A DNA stretch of 5,486 bases from Spirochaetaceae bacterium (lineage in GTDB: Bacteria > Spirochaetota > Spirochaetia > SZUA-6 > Fen-1364): contig PLNO01000015.1 of the NCBI GenBank assembly GCA_003141795.1, positions 1 to 5,486 on the forward strand. The letters are read 5' to 3'. Numbering within the stretch: position 1 is the first letter of the stretch; the number at the start of each line of letters is the position of its first letter. The translations under genes and the position numbers were made by a program. Below are positions 1-5,486 of this stretch, piece by piece. Below the pieces are notes generated by a model, which was given only the letters and a program-made list of their open reading frames with translations, ran no database searches and was not told where the DNA came from.

Positions 1-303
1 CAGCTCCCGCGCGGCGGCGGCGGCGGGCTCCTCTGAGGTCTCAATGAGCCCCGCGGGGAACTCCGTCGTGATCATATCGGCGCCATGGCGGTACTGGCGG
101 ACCATGAGAAAGCCGGGCTCGCCCTGCTCTGTGGGCAGAAGGGGGACGACGTTCACCCAATCCGGCGCGGTCAAAAGCCAGAACTCGCCCCGTTTCCCCT
201 GGGCTGAAGAGCGATCGGCCGCATACAGGTCGAAGAGGGGGCACGAGGCGATTCGTCGGCGCGAGAGCTCCCCCCAGCGAAGGTGGGCGTCGGTACCCTG
301 CAT
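1..303 (-). CDS. NUDIX hydrolase, ADP-ribose pyrophosphatase type (3' part outside window)
   Basis: Frame open from the ATG at 303-301 to the window edge, giving the first 101 residues. Residues about 48-84 look like a Nudix beta-sheet core (VNVVPLLPTEQG, then FLMVRQYRHGAD, then EFPAG). They lead into the Nudix box: G85, five residues, E91, seven residues, R99-E100, which fits GX5EX7RE exactly. The window ends before the EEXGU half, so the metal-binding glutamates are not all visible. The VRQYR and EFPAG elements are typical of ADP-ribose/nucleoside-diphosphate-sugar pyrophosphatases, which cleave ADP-ribose to AMP and ribose 5-phosphate in the cytoplasm; the substrate here is inferred. An in-frame TGA at 312-310 rules out an upstream start. 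No good Shine-Dalgarno is seen, only GAGA about 5 bases upstream. It is transcribed divergently from the cNMP-binding regulator gene. Confidence 0.88.
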   Translation of the reverse strand, partial: MQGTDAHLRWGELSRRRIASCPLFDLYAADRSSAQGKRGEFWLLTAPDWVNVVPLLPTEQGEPGFLMVRQYRHGADMITTEFPAGLIETSEEPAAAAAREL

Positions 304-313
304 AGTTTCTCAT

Positions 314-342
314 ATTATACCAGACAGCATGGCAGATGGCTA
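314..342 (-). promoter_or_regulatory. Sigma-70-type promoter for the NUDIX gene
   Basis: On the minus strand there is a perfect TATAAT at 319-314 preceded by TGG, so it is an extended -10 (TGNTATAAT). Seventeen bases upstream lies TAGCCA (342-337), a 4/6 match to TTGACA. The predicted transcription start, near 307, is only about 4 bases before the ATG at 303, so the message would be almost leaderless. This is read by eye and not tested. Confidence 0.6.
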
Positions 343-384
343 CGGCTGCCGGCACCTTGTTCGCCGATGAGCTGGTCTTCTCAA

Positions 385-413
385 TTGACAACCGGAAAAC
401 CGATCTCTATACT
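385..413 (+). promoter_or_regulatory. Strong sigma-70-type promoter for the twin cNMP-binding regulator
   Basis: TTGACA (385-390) matches the -35 consensus fully. It is followed by a 17-base spacer and TATACT (408-413), 5/6 to the -10 consensus. Transcription should begin near 420, just before the ribosome-binding site at 421-427. An 8-base palindrome, TCAATTGA (381-388), overlaps the -35 element. The position rules out the in-frame ATG at 336, which lies upstream of the promoter, as the start for this transcript. Confidence 0.75.
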
Positions 414-420
414 GATACCC

Positions 421-427
421 GGGAAAG
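421..427 (+). promoter_or_regulatory. Ribosome-binding site that decides the start at 432
   Basis: GGGAAAG lies 4 bases before the ATG at 432-434 and directly after the predicted transcription start. It is only a partial match to AGGAGG, but together with the promoter it supports 432 over the in-frame ATG at 336. Confidence 0.45.
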
Positions 428-431
428 ACGA

Positions 432-1664
432 ATGGCGAGCCCCCTTCAACTGTCGATCGTCAATTTCAATAGAAACTCGTATATCATTGTCGAGGGGAAG
501 CAGAAGGCCGACTACTTCTACATCCTGCGAAGCGGGAAGGTGCGCATCAGCAAGGAGGTGGAGGTCGTCGAGGAAGAGGGCGGCAACATCCTGGCCCCCG
601 GCGATTTCTTCGGCGTCATCTCCACCATGTCGTCGCACAGCCACATCGAAACGGCACTCGCGCTTACCGACGTCTCTCTCATCTCCGTGGCCAGGGAGCA
701 GTACGGGCTTCTCATCGAGCGCAACACGCCCGTGGCCATGAAGATCATCCAGAGTTTCTCCCGCAAGATGCGCTATCTCGACGAGGCGCTCACCCGGCTC
801 ACGTTCAAGAACACCGCAAGCGGAGACCCGTCGCACCTCTTCAAGGTCGCCGAGTACTACGCGCGCCAGAGCCAGTACAATCAGGCCTATTACGCTTACT
901 ACCGCTTTCTGCAGAACTGCCCCACGGACCCCAATGCGGACAAGGCGAAGGAACGGATGGCGAAGATCCATCCGTACGCCAAGGCCGTGTACCTCGACAA
1001 GTCCACCGACGATTTCACGCGGACCTACCCGAAGAACACGATGATCTTCTCGGAAAACGAGCCCGGCACGGAGCTGTACATCATCCAGAAGGGCGTCGTG
1101 AAGATCACGAAGATCGTGGAAGACGACGAGGTGCTGCTGGCCATGTTGAAGACGGGCGACATCTTCGGAGAGATGGCCCTTCTGGAGAACAAGCCGCGCT
1201 CCGCGTCGGCCATCGCCAATGAGGACTGCAGCCTCATGGCCGTCAACAAGGCGAACTTCGAGCGCATGGTGCAGACCCAGCCGCAGCTCATCACACGGCT
1301 CACCACCCTGCTTGCCGAGCGGCTGTGGTTCATCTACAAGCAGCTGGCGAACACGCTCATCCAGGACCCGCTGGGCAGGCTCTACGATGCGCTGCTCCTC
1401 CAATTGGAGAAGAACAGGATCCCCATCACCCCCTCGGGCAAGTACACGTTCCAGCTCGGCCCCAAGGAGCTTCTCAATACGGTGGGTCTCTCCGCGGACA
1501 AGGGCAACCCCTACATCCGGAAGCTGTTCGAGAACAAGAAGATGATCCTCGCCGACAACAAGATTGCGACGAGCGACGTGGAAGAGCTGCAGAAGCAGTC
1601 AGAGTACTACCGCAAAATGGAAAAGATCGAGCGCGCCCGCCGAAAGGCCGCGGCGCAGCAATAG
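432..1664 (+). CDS. Twin cyclic-nucleotide-binding domain protein with Crp-like C-terminus
   Basis: A 410-residue protein, about twice the length of a usual Crp/Fnr regulator. Residues 12-105 form a first cNMP-binding fold. Its phosphate-binding cassette is degenerate: GDFFGVIS at 57-64 with no PRxA, so it probably does not bind nucleotide. Residues 133-185 are helical with repeated tyrosine/alanine pairs (YYARQSQYNQAYYAYYRFL) and resemble a TPR hairpin. Residues 195-290 form a second cNMP domain with an intact cassette, FGEMALL at 245-251 and PRSA at 255-258, giving E247 and R256 as the expected ligand residues. Residues 312-388 look like a diverged Crp winged helix (ELLNTVGLS, then IRKLFENKKMI). 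A basic helical tail (390-410) ends the protein. It is probably a cytoplasmic cAMP/cGMP- or related nucleotide-responsive regulator; DNA binding and ligand are inferred. It converges on the transglutaminase-like gene and diverges from the NUDIX gene. Confidence 0.9.
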   Translation: MASPLQLSIVNFNRNSYIIVEGKQKADYFYILRSGKVRISKEVEVVEEEGGNILAPGDFFGVISTMSSHSHIETALALTDVSLISVAREQYGLLIERNTPVAMKIIQSFSRKMRYLDEALTRLTFKNTASGDPSHLFKVAEYYARQSQYNQAYYAYYRFLQNCPTDPNADKAKERMAKIHPYAKAVYLDKSTDDFTRTYPKNTMIFSENEPGTELYIIQKGVVKITKIVEDDEVLLAMLKTGDIFGEMALLENKPRSASAIANEDCSLMAVNKANFERMVQTQPQLITRLTTLLAERLWFIYKQLANTLIQDPLGRLYDALLLQLEKNRIPITPSGKYTFQLGPKELLNTVGLSADKGNPYIRKLFENKKMILADNKIATSDVEELQKQSEYYRKMEKIERARRKAAAQQ

Positions 1665-1678
1665 CGCGGTCGCCCCTC

Positions 1679-1695
1679 GCGCCACTGCGTGGCGC
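1679..1695. terminator. Hairpin between convergent genes, possible bidirectional terminator
   Basis: GCGCCAC (1679-1685), loop TGC, then GTGGCGC (1689-1695): a perfect 7-bp GC-rich stem in the 35-base gap between the stop at 1664 and the opposite stop at 1702-1700. Its place suggests transcription end or transcript protection for both genes. No T run follows on either strand, so it is not a standard intrinsic terminator. Confidence 0.4.
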
Positions 1696-1699
1696 TGGC

Positions 1700-3457
1700 T
1701 TAGTACGTCCCCGTCACGCTGAGATCCTCGAAGTTCGTCGTATAGGAGGTCAGTCCGCCCACCGCCTCTTCGTCGATGCTGAGCAGGTACGGAAGGTCCC
1801 GATCCACTTTCAGGGAGCCGGCGGGGTTCATCTGGTTCACCTCCACCAGTCCTTTCGTGAACGCGATGTGCTGGTCGTCGAGGCTGCCGAAGTAAAAAGA
1901 GTGATTGTCGAAATCCGGTGCCGGTGACCCCGGCACGAGTGACTTCTCCTCCCCCAGCGTTGGATCAACGGGCACCCAGCCCAGCGTCTCGATGTAGAAC
2001 TCGTCCCAGAAGTGGCGCCGCGTGGGCTGGCCCGAATCCCCGACGAGGTAGCCCGAGACCATGCGGGAGGGGACGCCCGCGGCGCGCAGCATCGCGCAGT
2101 ACAGGGACGAGTACACGAACGCATTGCCCCGCTTCGTCCTCAAGGAAGCGACGGGATCGGAGCCCGGCTGGCCATAGGAGAGCTGAGTCAGCAGCCAATC
2201 GTACACACGGCGTGCCTTCAGCCAGGGATTCCTCTCCCCCCCCACGGCGGCAGCGGCGGCCTTGATCACGTCGGGGTTCGTCGACGGGGCGAGCAGATCG
2301 GGCTTTGTGAAGCTCGTATACAGGTCGCTTGCCGTATCGTAGGCCGGCACGTCGCCGACGCTCACCTGGGTCTGAACGGCGTAGCGGTCCACCATCCAGC
2401 TCATAGTGACCCTGTAGTGTCCCCCCTTCTGGAGGTTCGTGAAGGGAAACAGCGATGCCGAGGTCGTGTCCAGGAGGGAGACGGGATCCGCGCTCACGAG
2501 CTCGATCTTGCGCTGCTCGGGGGTGGGCAGGATGCGCGGCATCCAGAGGTAGAGGCTGTTCTCCCCCGTGGCGGAGGTGACGGCGATGTTCATGCCGTAC
2601 TGCACGGAGTACTTGCGGGGCGACGAGTAGGTCTTGCTCCCCGCGCCCTTGTTCACGACGAAATAGGCGGCATAGCTCGTCCCCTTATCGGACTTCACGA
2701 GCACGTTTCCCGACGCCGCACCGTCGGGAACCCGCAGCTTGATCTCCCTGTCCGACCAGGAGATGTAGTCGAGGTTGTAATCCCTTGCCGGCATGAGGTT
2801 CGACAGGTCGAGGCTTCCCGTGGCGGAGCTCGAAAGACCGGAGCCCGTGAAATATACATCGGAGCTGCCCTTTTCCAGGCCGAAGTTCAGCCCGTAGATG
2901 GTGATCTCGTCCCCCACCCGGGCGGCGGAGGGCTGGATGGGATTGTCGCTATTGATGATGTAGGGGTCCCCGGGGCGGGCCGAGCCCAGCGCGGGCTGCG
3001 GGATGTCGACCTGGTTGATGAACAGAAGCCCGCCGCTCCTCCCGCTTTTCGTCACGACGTAGACGATGCCGGAGGTGGCCTCGTCAGGGATGGTGACGCT
3101 GATGCGCGTGTCCGTCCATTCACCGTAGTCCTGGGAGGTCGGGGAAATACCTGAGATGCGAACCTCCGAGGTATCGCGGGGGCTGCCGAAATTGCGGCCC
3201 GAAAGGATCATGACGTCACCCGGTTTTCCCCTGGTGGGCGTGATGGAATCCAGGTGGGGAGGGCTTCCCGCCATGCGGGGGCTCAGCAGAACGAACACGA
3301 CAAGCACGACGACAATGACCGTGGGGATGAACCACGGACTCTTGAGGAGCTTCTGGTATGGCTTGACCTTTTTCTTGTCGTCCTCTTCGTCGCCGGACCC
3401 GGTCGTATGGGAGGGCGCCCCCCCAGGGCTCATGTCGAGATTGTCCAGATCAGTCAC
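1700..3457 (-). CDS. Membrane-anchored TIG-domain protein with transglutaminase-like core lacking the catalytic Cys
   Basis: A 585-residue protein. Residues 1-40 are charged and cytoplasmic, with an acidic-then-lysine stretch (DEEDDKKK). Residues 42-59 form one membrane span, leaving the rest outside the cytoplasmic membrane. Two IPT/TIG beta domains follow, about 67-149 (ITPTRGKPGD, then SGRNFG) and 164-268 (GDEITIYGLNFG, then VPDGAASGNVLV). A beta-rich region spans 280-370 and a transglutaminase-like core about 395-505. In the core the family pattern G-x-C-x-x-[FY]-A reads G444-N-A446-F-V-Y-S, so the nucleophile is Ala. H482 (RRHFWDEF) and D498 (GWVPVDPT) of the triad are kept, as is the RAAGVPSRMVSGY segment. 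C454 lies 8 residues on and is a doubtful substitute. The start is GTG at 3457, 7 bases after AGGA; an ATG at codon 9 is less well placed. It follows the exported-protein gene by 9 bases and is probably last in the sigma-factor operon. A structural, binding or sensing role is inferred. Confidence 0.87.
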   Translation of the reverse strand: MTDLDNLDMSPGGAPSHTTGSGDEEDDKKKVKPYQKLLKSPWFIPTVIVVVLVVFVLLSPRMAGSPPHLDSITPTRGKPGDVMILSGRNFGSPRDTSEVRISGISPTSQDYGEWTDTRISVTIPDEATSGIVYVVTKSGRSGGLLFINQVDIPQPALGSARPGDPYIINSDNPIQPSAARVGDEITIYGLNFGLEKGSSDVYFTGSGLSSSATGSLDLSNLMPARDYNLDYISWSDREIKLRVPDGAASGNVLVKSDKGTSYAAYFVVNKGAGSKTYSSPRKYSVQYGMNIAVTSATGENSLYLWMPRILPTPEQRKIELVSADPVSLLDTTSASLFPFTNLQKGGHYRVTMSWMVDRYAVQTQVSVGDVPAYDTASDLYTSFTKPDLLAPSTNPDVIKAAAAAVGGERNPWLKARRVYDWLLTQLSYGQPGSDPVASLRTKRGNAFVYSSLYCAMLRAAGVPSRMVSGYLVGDSGQPTRRHFWDEFYIETLGWVPVDPTLGEEKSLVPGSPAPDFDNHSFYFGSLDDQHIAFTKGLVEVNQMNPAGSLKVDRDLPYLLSIDEEAVGGLTSYTTNFEDLSVTGTY

Positions 3458-3466
3458 TCCACCGTC

Positions 3467-3985
3467 CTATTGCTTCTGCTCGTAGGGCACGATCTTGATC
3501 TCCAGCTCGATGTTGAAGAACTTCTTGTCCTGATTGTCGGCGTCGGAGATCCCGAGCGGGAAGAAAAGAACCTTTTCGCCGAACGAAACAGGGATGGTGT
3601 AGAACGTGTTGTAGTACTTGTTCTCCTTGTCCGTGGGCTCCGTGAGCCAGATCTGCCCCTGCGCGAGGAGCAGCACTTCCCCATCCTCCTGGAGGTACGG
3701 GGTGCAGACGAGGTAGATGCGCACGTTCTCACCGTCGAGCCTGACCTTGATGGAGCGCCCCGGAAGGGTGAGCTTCGTGCTTTCCGCGTTCCAGACCGGC
3801 GTGCCCTGGTCCGCGGACGGGGGAACCACGCGCGCAGAGATCGTGACGCTGAGCGCCTTGGAGAGGAGCTCCTGCAGCGCCTCCTTGGGATCCGTGTCGG
3901 CGTCCGGGGCCTGGCTCTGCCCGTGGGACTGCACGACAGCCAGGACGAGAAGGATCGGTACGAGGAGGTTCCGTTTCCCGATCAT
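3467..3985 (-). CDS. Exported protein of unknown function in the ECF sigma operon
   Basis: A 172-residue protein that I do not recognise as a named family. It begins with a clear signal peptide: MIGKR, a hydrophobic stretch at 7-18 (LLVPILLVLAVV), then a small/polar region (QSHGQSQA) with likely signal peptidase I cleavage around residues 22-26. There is no lipobox cysteine near the N-terminus. The mature part is mostly predicted beta strand (KLTLPGRSIKVRLDG, VRIYLVCTPYL, EVLLLAQGQIWL, VLFFPLGI, FNIELEIKIVPY) with one cysteine (C94), so a beta-sandwich is plausible. Its ATG overlaps the TGA of the anti-sigma gene (ATGA, 3985-3982), with GGAAGAAG just upstream, which suggests coupled translation. 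The next gene, for the TIG/transglutaminase-like protein, starts 9 bases after its stop. It may work with that protein outside the cytoplasmic membrane; this is inferred from position only. Confidence 0.85.
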   Translation of the reverse strand: MIGKRNLLVPILLVLAVVQSHGQSQAPDADTDPKEALQELLSKALSVTISARVVPPSADQGTPVWNAESTKLTLPGRSIKVRLDGENVRIYLVCTPYLQEDGEVLLLAQGQIWLTEPTDKENKYYNTFYTIPVSFGEKVLFFPLGISDADNQDKKFFNIELEIKIVPYEQKQ

Positions 3986-4536
3986 GGCTTCTTCCTCAAC
4001 AGGTCGGTTTCCCTGACCATCCGCGGCTGGCCAACGGGGGTGAGCCGCATGTTCTTCGGGAGGGTCATCACCGACTCGCTGTTCGCATCGCCGTCCCCCA
4101 GGGACTTGAGGAGCGCCTCCACCCTGTCGTACGGGACCGCGAACTGGTATTCGGTTCCGCTGGTCGGCGACTTGGTGATGCGCACGAACCCCACGTTGGA
4201 CCGCGAGACAAGCACCGCGAGTGTCACGCCCAGGGTCAACAGGAGCGCGGCGGCCACGAGGGCAACCGGCATCGGCAGGGAGACCTGGCGCCGCCACACG
4301 GTCGTCTGGTGGGGGACGACGGGCTCATGCGAAAGGATGCGCCGTCGCACCCTCTCCATCGCCCCCCCGACGTCCCCCAGGGGCTCATCCCGCAGCGCAC
4401 GCCGCGTGGCGAGCAGCGACTCGTGCACGGAGCGGCATCGCTCGCACGACGCGAGATGGTCGGAGATGGCCTGCTCCCACGGAGAGGCGATCTCGCCGTC
4501 GATATAGGCTGAAAGGATGTCATGATCAGGACACAT
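3982..4536 (-). CDS. Zinc-finger (ZAS-type) transmembrane anti-sigma factor
   Basis: A 184-residue protein. The N-terminal cytoplasmic domain carries the anti-sigma zinc pattern: C2, then H27-x3-C31-x2-C34 (DHLASCERC). The C2-to-H27 spacing is close to that of known ZAS proteins such as ChrR and RsrA. The YIDGEI segment at 11-16 is also typical. Residues 88-110 form a single membrane span. The C-terminal 74 residues are outside the membrane and end close to a basic RKKP. The gene overlaps the end of the sigma-factor gene by 11 bases, the usual arrangement for a cognate pair. Start chosen: ATG at 4536-4534, 8 bases after GAGGG; an in-frame ATG at 4542 (two residues longer) is too close to that site. 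The expected role is to hold the ECF sigma factor inactive until an envelope or redox signal arrives. Whether release is by proteolysis or zinc/thiol chemistry cannot be read here. Confidence 0.88.
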   Translation of the reverse strand: MCPDHDILSAYIDGEIASPWEQAISDHLASCERCRSVHESLLATRRALRDEPLGDVGGAMERVRRRILSHEPVVPHQTTVWRRQVSLPMPVALVAAALLLTLGVTLAVLVSRSNVGFVRITKSPTSGTEYQFAVPYDRVEALLKSLGDGDANSESVMTLPKNMRLTPVGQPRMVRETDLLRKKP

Positions 4537-5056
4537 ACTCATCACCCTCGGCAAAGACCCTACCAAGACGCTCTCTGGCCCGAAAAATCCGTACTTTGAC
4601 ATTGCTCTCCGATATTCCCAGGATCGCACCGATTTCCTTGTAGCTGAGGTCCGCATATTCGCGAAACACCAGAGGCGCCCGCAGGGAGTACGGCAGTCCG
4701 TCCAGGGCCCCCTGAACGCTCGTGCGCGTTTCTTGCTTCATGATCTGCTTTTCACTCGATTCCGAGGTCACGGGCATGATGCGTGAGAGCTTGGTGTACG
4801 CGGCTTTTTCCCTGGTTCGTCTCTTCTCGTAGTTGAGGGACAAGTTCTTCACCACGCGTATGAGCCAGTACTTGGACTGTTCGAGGTCGGGGAGTAGGTC
4901 TCCGCGTTCCATAAGCTTGATGAAGGCTTCATGGCACAGATCCTCTGCGATTTCCCTGTTGCCGGTCACTCGCAGGGAGACGCGGTAGATAATGGGGAAG
5001 AGTTTCGCATATGCAACATCGAACGAGGGTGTCCGTTCATATTCCGTGCTACTCAT
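4526..5056 (-). CDS. ECF-family RNA polymerase sigma factor (sigma-24 type)
   Basis: A 176-residue protein of normal ECF length. Region 2 spans about 15-82 (VTGNREIAEDLCHEAFIKL, then YWLIRVVKNLSLNYEKRR), the part that contacts core polymerase and the -10 element. After a variable linker (83-110), region 4 spans about 112-168 with its helix-turn-helix (DLSYKEIGAILGISESNVKVRIFRAR) that reads the -35 element. There is no region 3, as expected for ECF factors. Start taken at ATG 5056-5054. A TTG at 5065, in frame, would add three residues and sits 5 bases after GGGA, so the start is uncertain. It lies 35 bases after the cysS stop and overlaps the anti-sigma gene by 11 bases. TAAAAT (5094-5089) could be a -10 for an internal promoter, but I see no convincing -35 and no clear GGAAC-type autoregulatory site. 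Confidence 0.92.
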   Translation of the reverse strand: MSSTEYERTPSFDVAYAKLFPIIYRVSLRVTGNREIAEDLCHEAFIKLMERGDLLPDLEQSKYWLIRVVKNLSLNYEKRRTREKAAYTKLSRIMPVTSESSEKQIMKQETRTSVQGALDGLPYSLRAPLVFREYADLSYKEIGAILGISESNVKVRIFRARERLGRVFAEGDEYVS

Positions 5057-5058
5057 TA

Positions 5059-5085
5059 GTAACAACGATTTCCCACTGATGTTAC
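5059..5085. repeat. Inverted repeat around the sigma-factor start
   Basis: GTAACA (5059-5064) and TGTTAC (5080-5085) are exact reverse complements 15 bases apart. In the minus-strand message the weak GGGA ribosome-binding site lies in the loop, and the possible TTG start touches one arm. It could be an operator half-site pair, a weak RNA hairpin or chance; 6 bp is short. Confidence 0.3.
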
Positions 5086-5091
5086 AGAATT

Positions 5092-5486
5092 TTATCTTCT
5101 TTGACCAGCGGCAAACCGTACCTTCGGGCCCTTCGGGCCGTCCTGTACCTCGATGCCTCTGGCAAGAAGCTGCGCCCTGATCTCATCGGCCTTTTTGAAA
5201 TCACGGGCCTTGCGGGCCTGTTCCCTTTCGGCAACGAGCCTGTTCCCCTCTTCGTCGAGCACGACCTCCTGCTCGCGCGCCTCCGACAGCCCCAGATCGA
5301 GGATCCGATCCATGCGAAGCGCGGCTCCGAGCTTCTGTGCCGGGGTCACGGTGGAGTCGCGGAGCAGACCCCAGAGGTCCGCGAGGCAGCGTGGCATGTT
5401 GAGATCGTCCATCGCATGGCTTTCGAAGTCGGCGACGTATTCGGCCGCCTTGCCCGTCGGCTCTTCGGGCCCTGCGGGCGATTGGT
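5092..5486 (-). CDS. cysS: Cysteinyl-tRNA synthetase, C-terminal 131 residues (5' part outside window)
   Basis: The frame is open from the window edge to the TAA at 5094-5092. The visible end begins around QSPAGPEEP and carries the CysS helical region FESHAMDDLNMPRCLADLW, matching the family's F-x-x-AMDDDLNTP element. The family's C-terminal signature follows: EREQARKARDFKKADEIRAQLLARGIEVQDGPKG. The catalytic HIGH and KMSKS motifs and the zinc ligands lie upstream and cannot be checked. CysS charges tRNA-Cys with cysteine in the cytoplasm. Its promoter is not in the window. The ECF sigma gene follows within 35 bases on the same strand, so read-through is likely, which would tie basal sigma-factor expression to a housekeeping gene. 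The repeated GPKGPK near the end comes from a short direct repeat in the DNA and is within normal C-terminal variation. Confidence 0.93.
   Translation of the reverse strand, partial: QSPAGPEEPTGKAAEYVADFESHAMDDLNMPRCLADLWGLLRDSTVTPAQKLGAALRMDRILDLGLSEAREQEVVLDEEGNRLVAEREQARKARDFKKADEIRAQLLARGIEVQDGPKGPKVRFAAGQRR

Noticed and set aside
336..431. Longer N-terminus (32 extra residues) for the twin cNMP regulator, starting at ATG 336
   Set aside because: The strong promoter at 385-413 and the ribosome-binding site at 421-427 lie inside this stretch, and the extra residues show no resemblance to the family.
381..1403. 340-residue minus-strand open frame opposite the regulator gene
   Set aside because: It is antisense to a clear cNMP-domain gene and rich in Leu/Val/Arg/Asp repeats typical of shadow frames in GC-rich DNA; it has no recognisable domain.
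2012..3154. 380-residue plus-strand open frame opposite the TIG/transglutaminase-like gene
   Set aside because: Low-complexity Gly/Arg/His/Val composition and no domain; the opposite strand encodes recognisable TIG and transglutaminase-like domains.
3986..4297. Longer N-terminus for the 172-residue exported protein
   Set aside because: The extension would lie inside the anti-sigma gene in another frame and would bury the signal peptide; the ATGA-overlapping start has a good ribosome-binding site.
3254..4507. 417-residue plus-strand open frame across three minus-strand genes
   Set aside because: It spans several well-supported genes and their junctions in antisense, with Leu/Val/Glu/Arg-rich shadow composition.
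5115..5146. Short direct repeat CTTCGGGCC near the end of cysS
   Set aside because: It simply encodes the repeated Gly-Pro-Lys codons at the CysS C-terminus; no sign of a mobile or regulatory element.

Overview
The window is GC-rich and almost wholly coding. It most likely comes from the chromosome of a spirochaete (Spirochaeta/Treponema relatives). The grounds are the protein content and gene order: a cysS end, an ECF sigma factor, its anti-sigma factor, a small exported protein, a membrane-anchored TIG/transglutaminase-like protein and a twin cyclic-nucleotide-binding regulator. From memory this resembles the TP0089-TP0092 neighbourhood of Treponema pallidum. The taxonomic call is inference; no rRNA or other marker is present.

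Left end: a minus-strand NUDIX hydrolase (ADP-ribose pyrophosphatase type) is cut by the window edge inside its Nudix box. It is separated by 128 bases from a plus-strand gene for a 410-residue protein with two cNMP-binding domains, a helical TPR-like linker and a C-terminal winged-helix-like region. Each gene has a readable sigma-70-type promoter in the shared intergenic region. The one for the regulator is nearly perfect (TTGACA, 17 bases, TATACT) and fixes its start at 432 rather than 336. The one for the NUDIX gene would give an almost leaderless mRNA.

Centre and right: five minus-strand genes read right to left. They are the 3' end of cysS (cut by the window edge), an ECF sigma factor, a zinc-finger anti-sigma factor with one membrane span, a 172-residue protein with a signal peptide, and a 585-residue membrane-anchored protein with two TIG domains and a transglutaminase-like core. 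After cysS the genes are tightly packed (11-base overlap, ATGA overlap, 9-base gap), which indicates one co-translated unit. The last gene converges on the regulator gene across 35 bases that contain a perfect 7-bp hairpin.

The likely working unit is an envelope-sensing module: a sigma factor held at the membrane by its anti-sigma factor, plus two proteins acting outside the cytoplasmic membrane. The most notable point is that the transglutaminase-like protein has alanine where the catalytic cysteine belongs, while its histidine and aspartate are kept, so it may be a binding or sensing protein rather than an enzyme. No tRNA, rRNA, CRISPR array or mobile element was seen.
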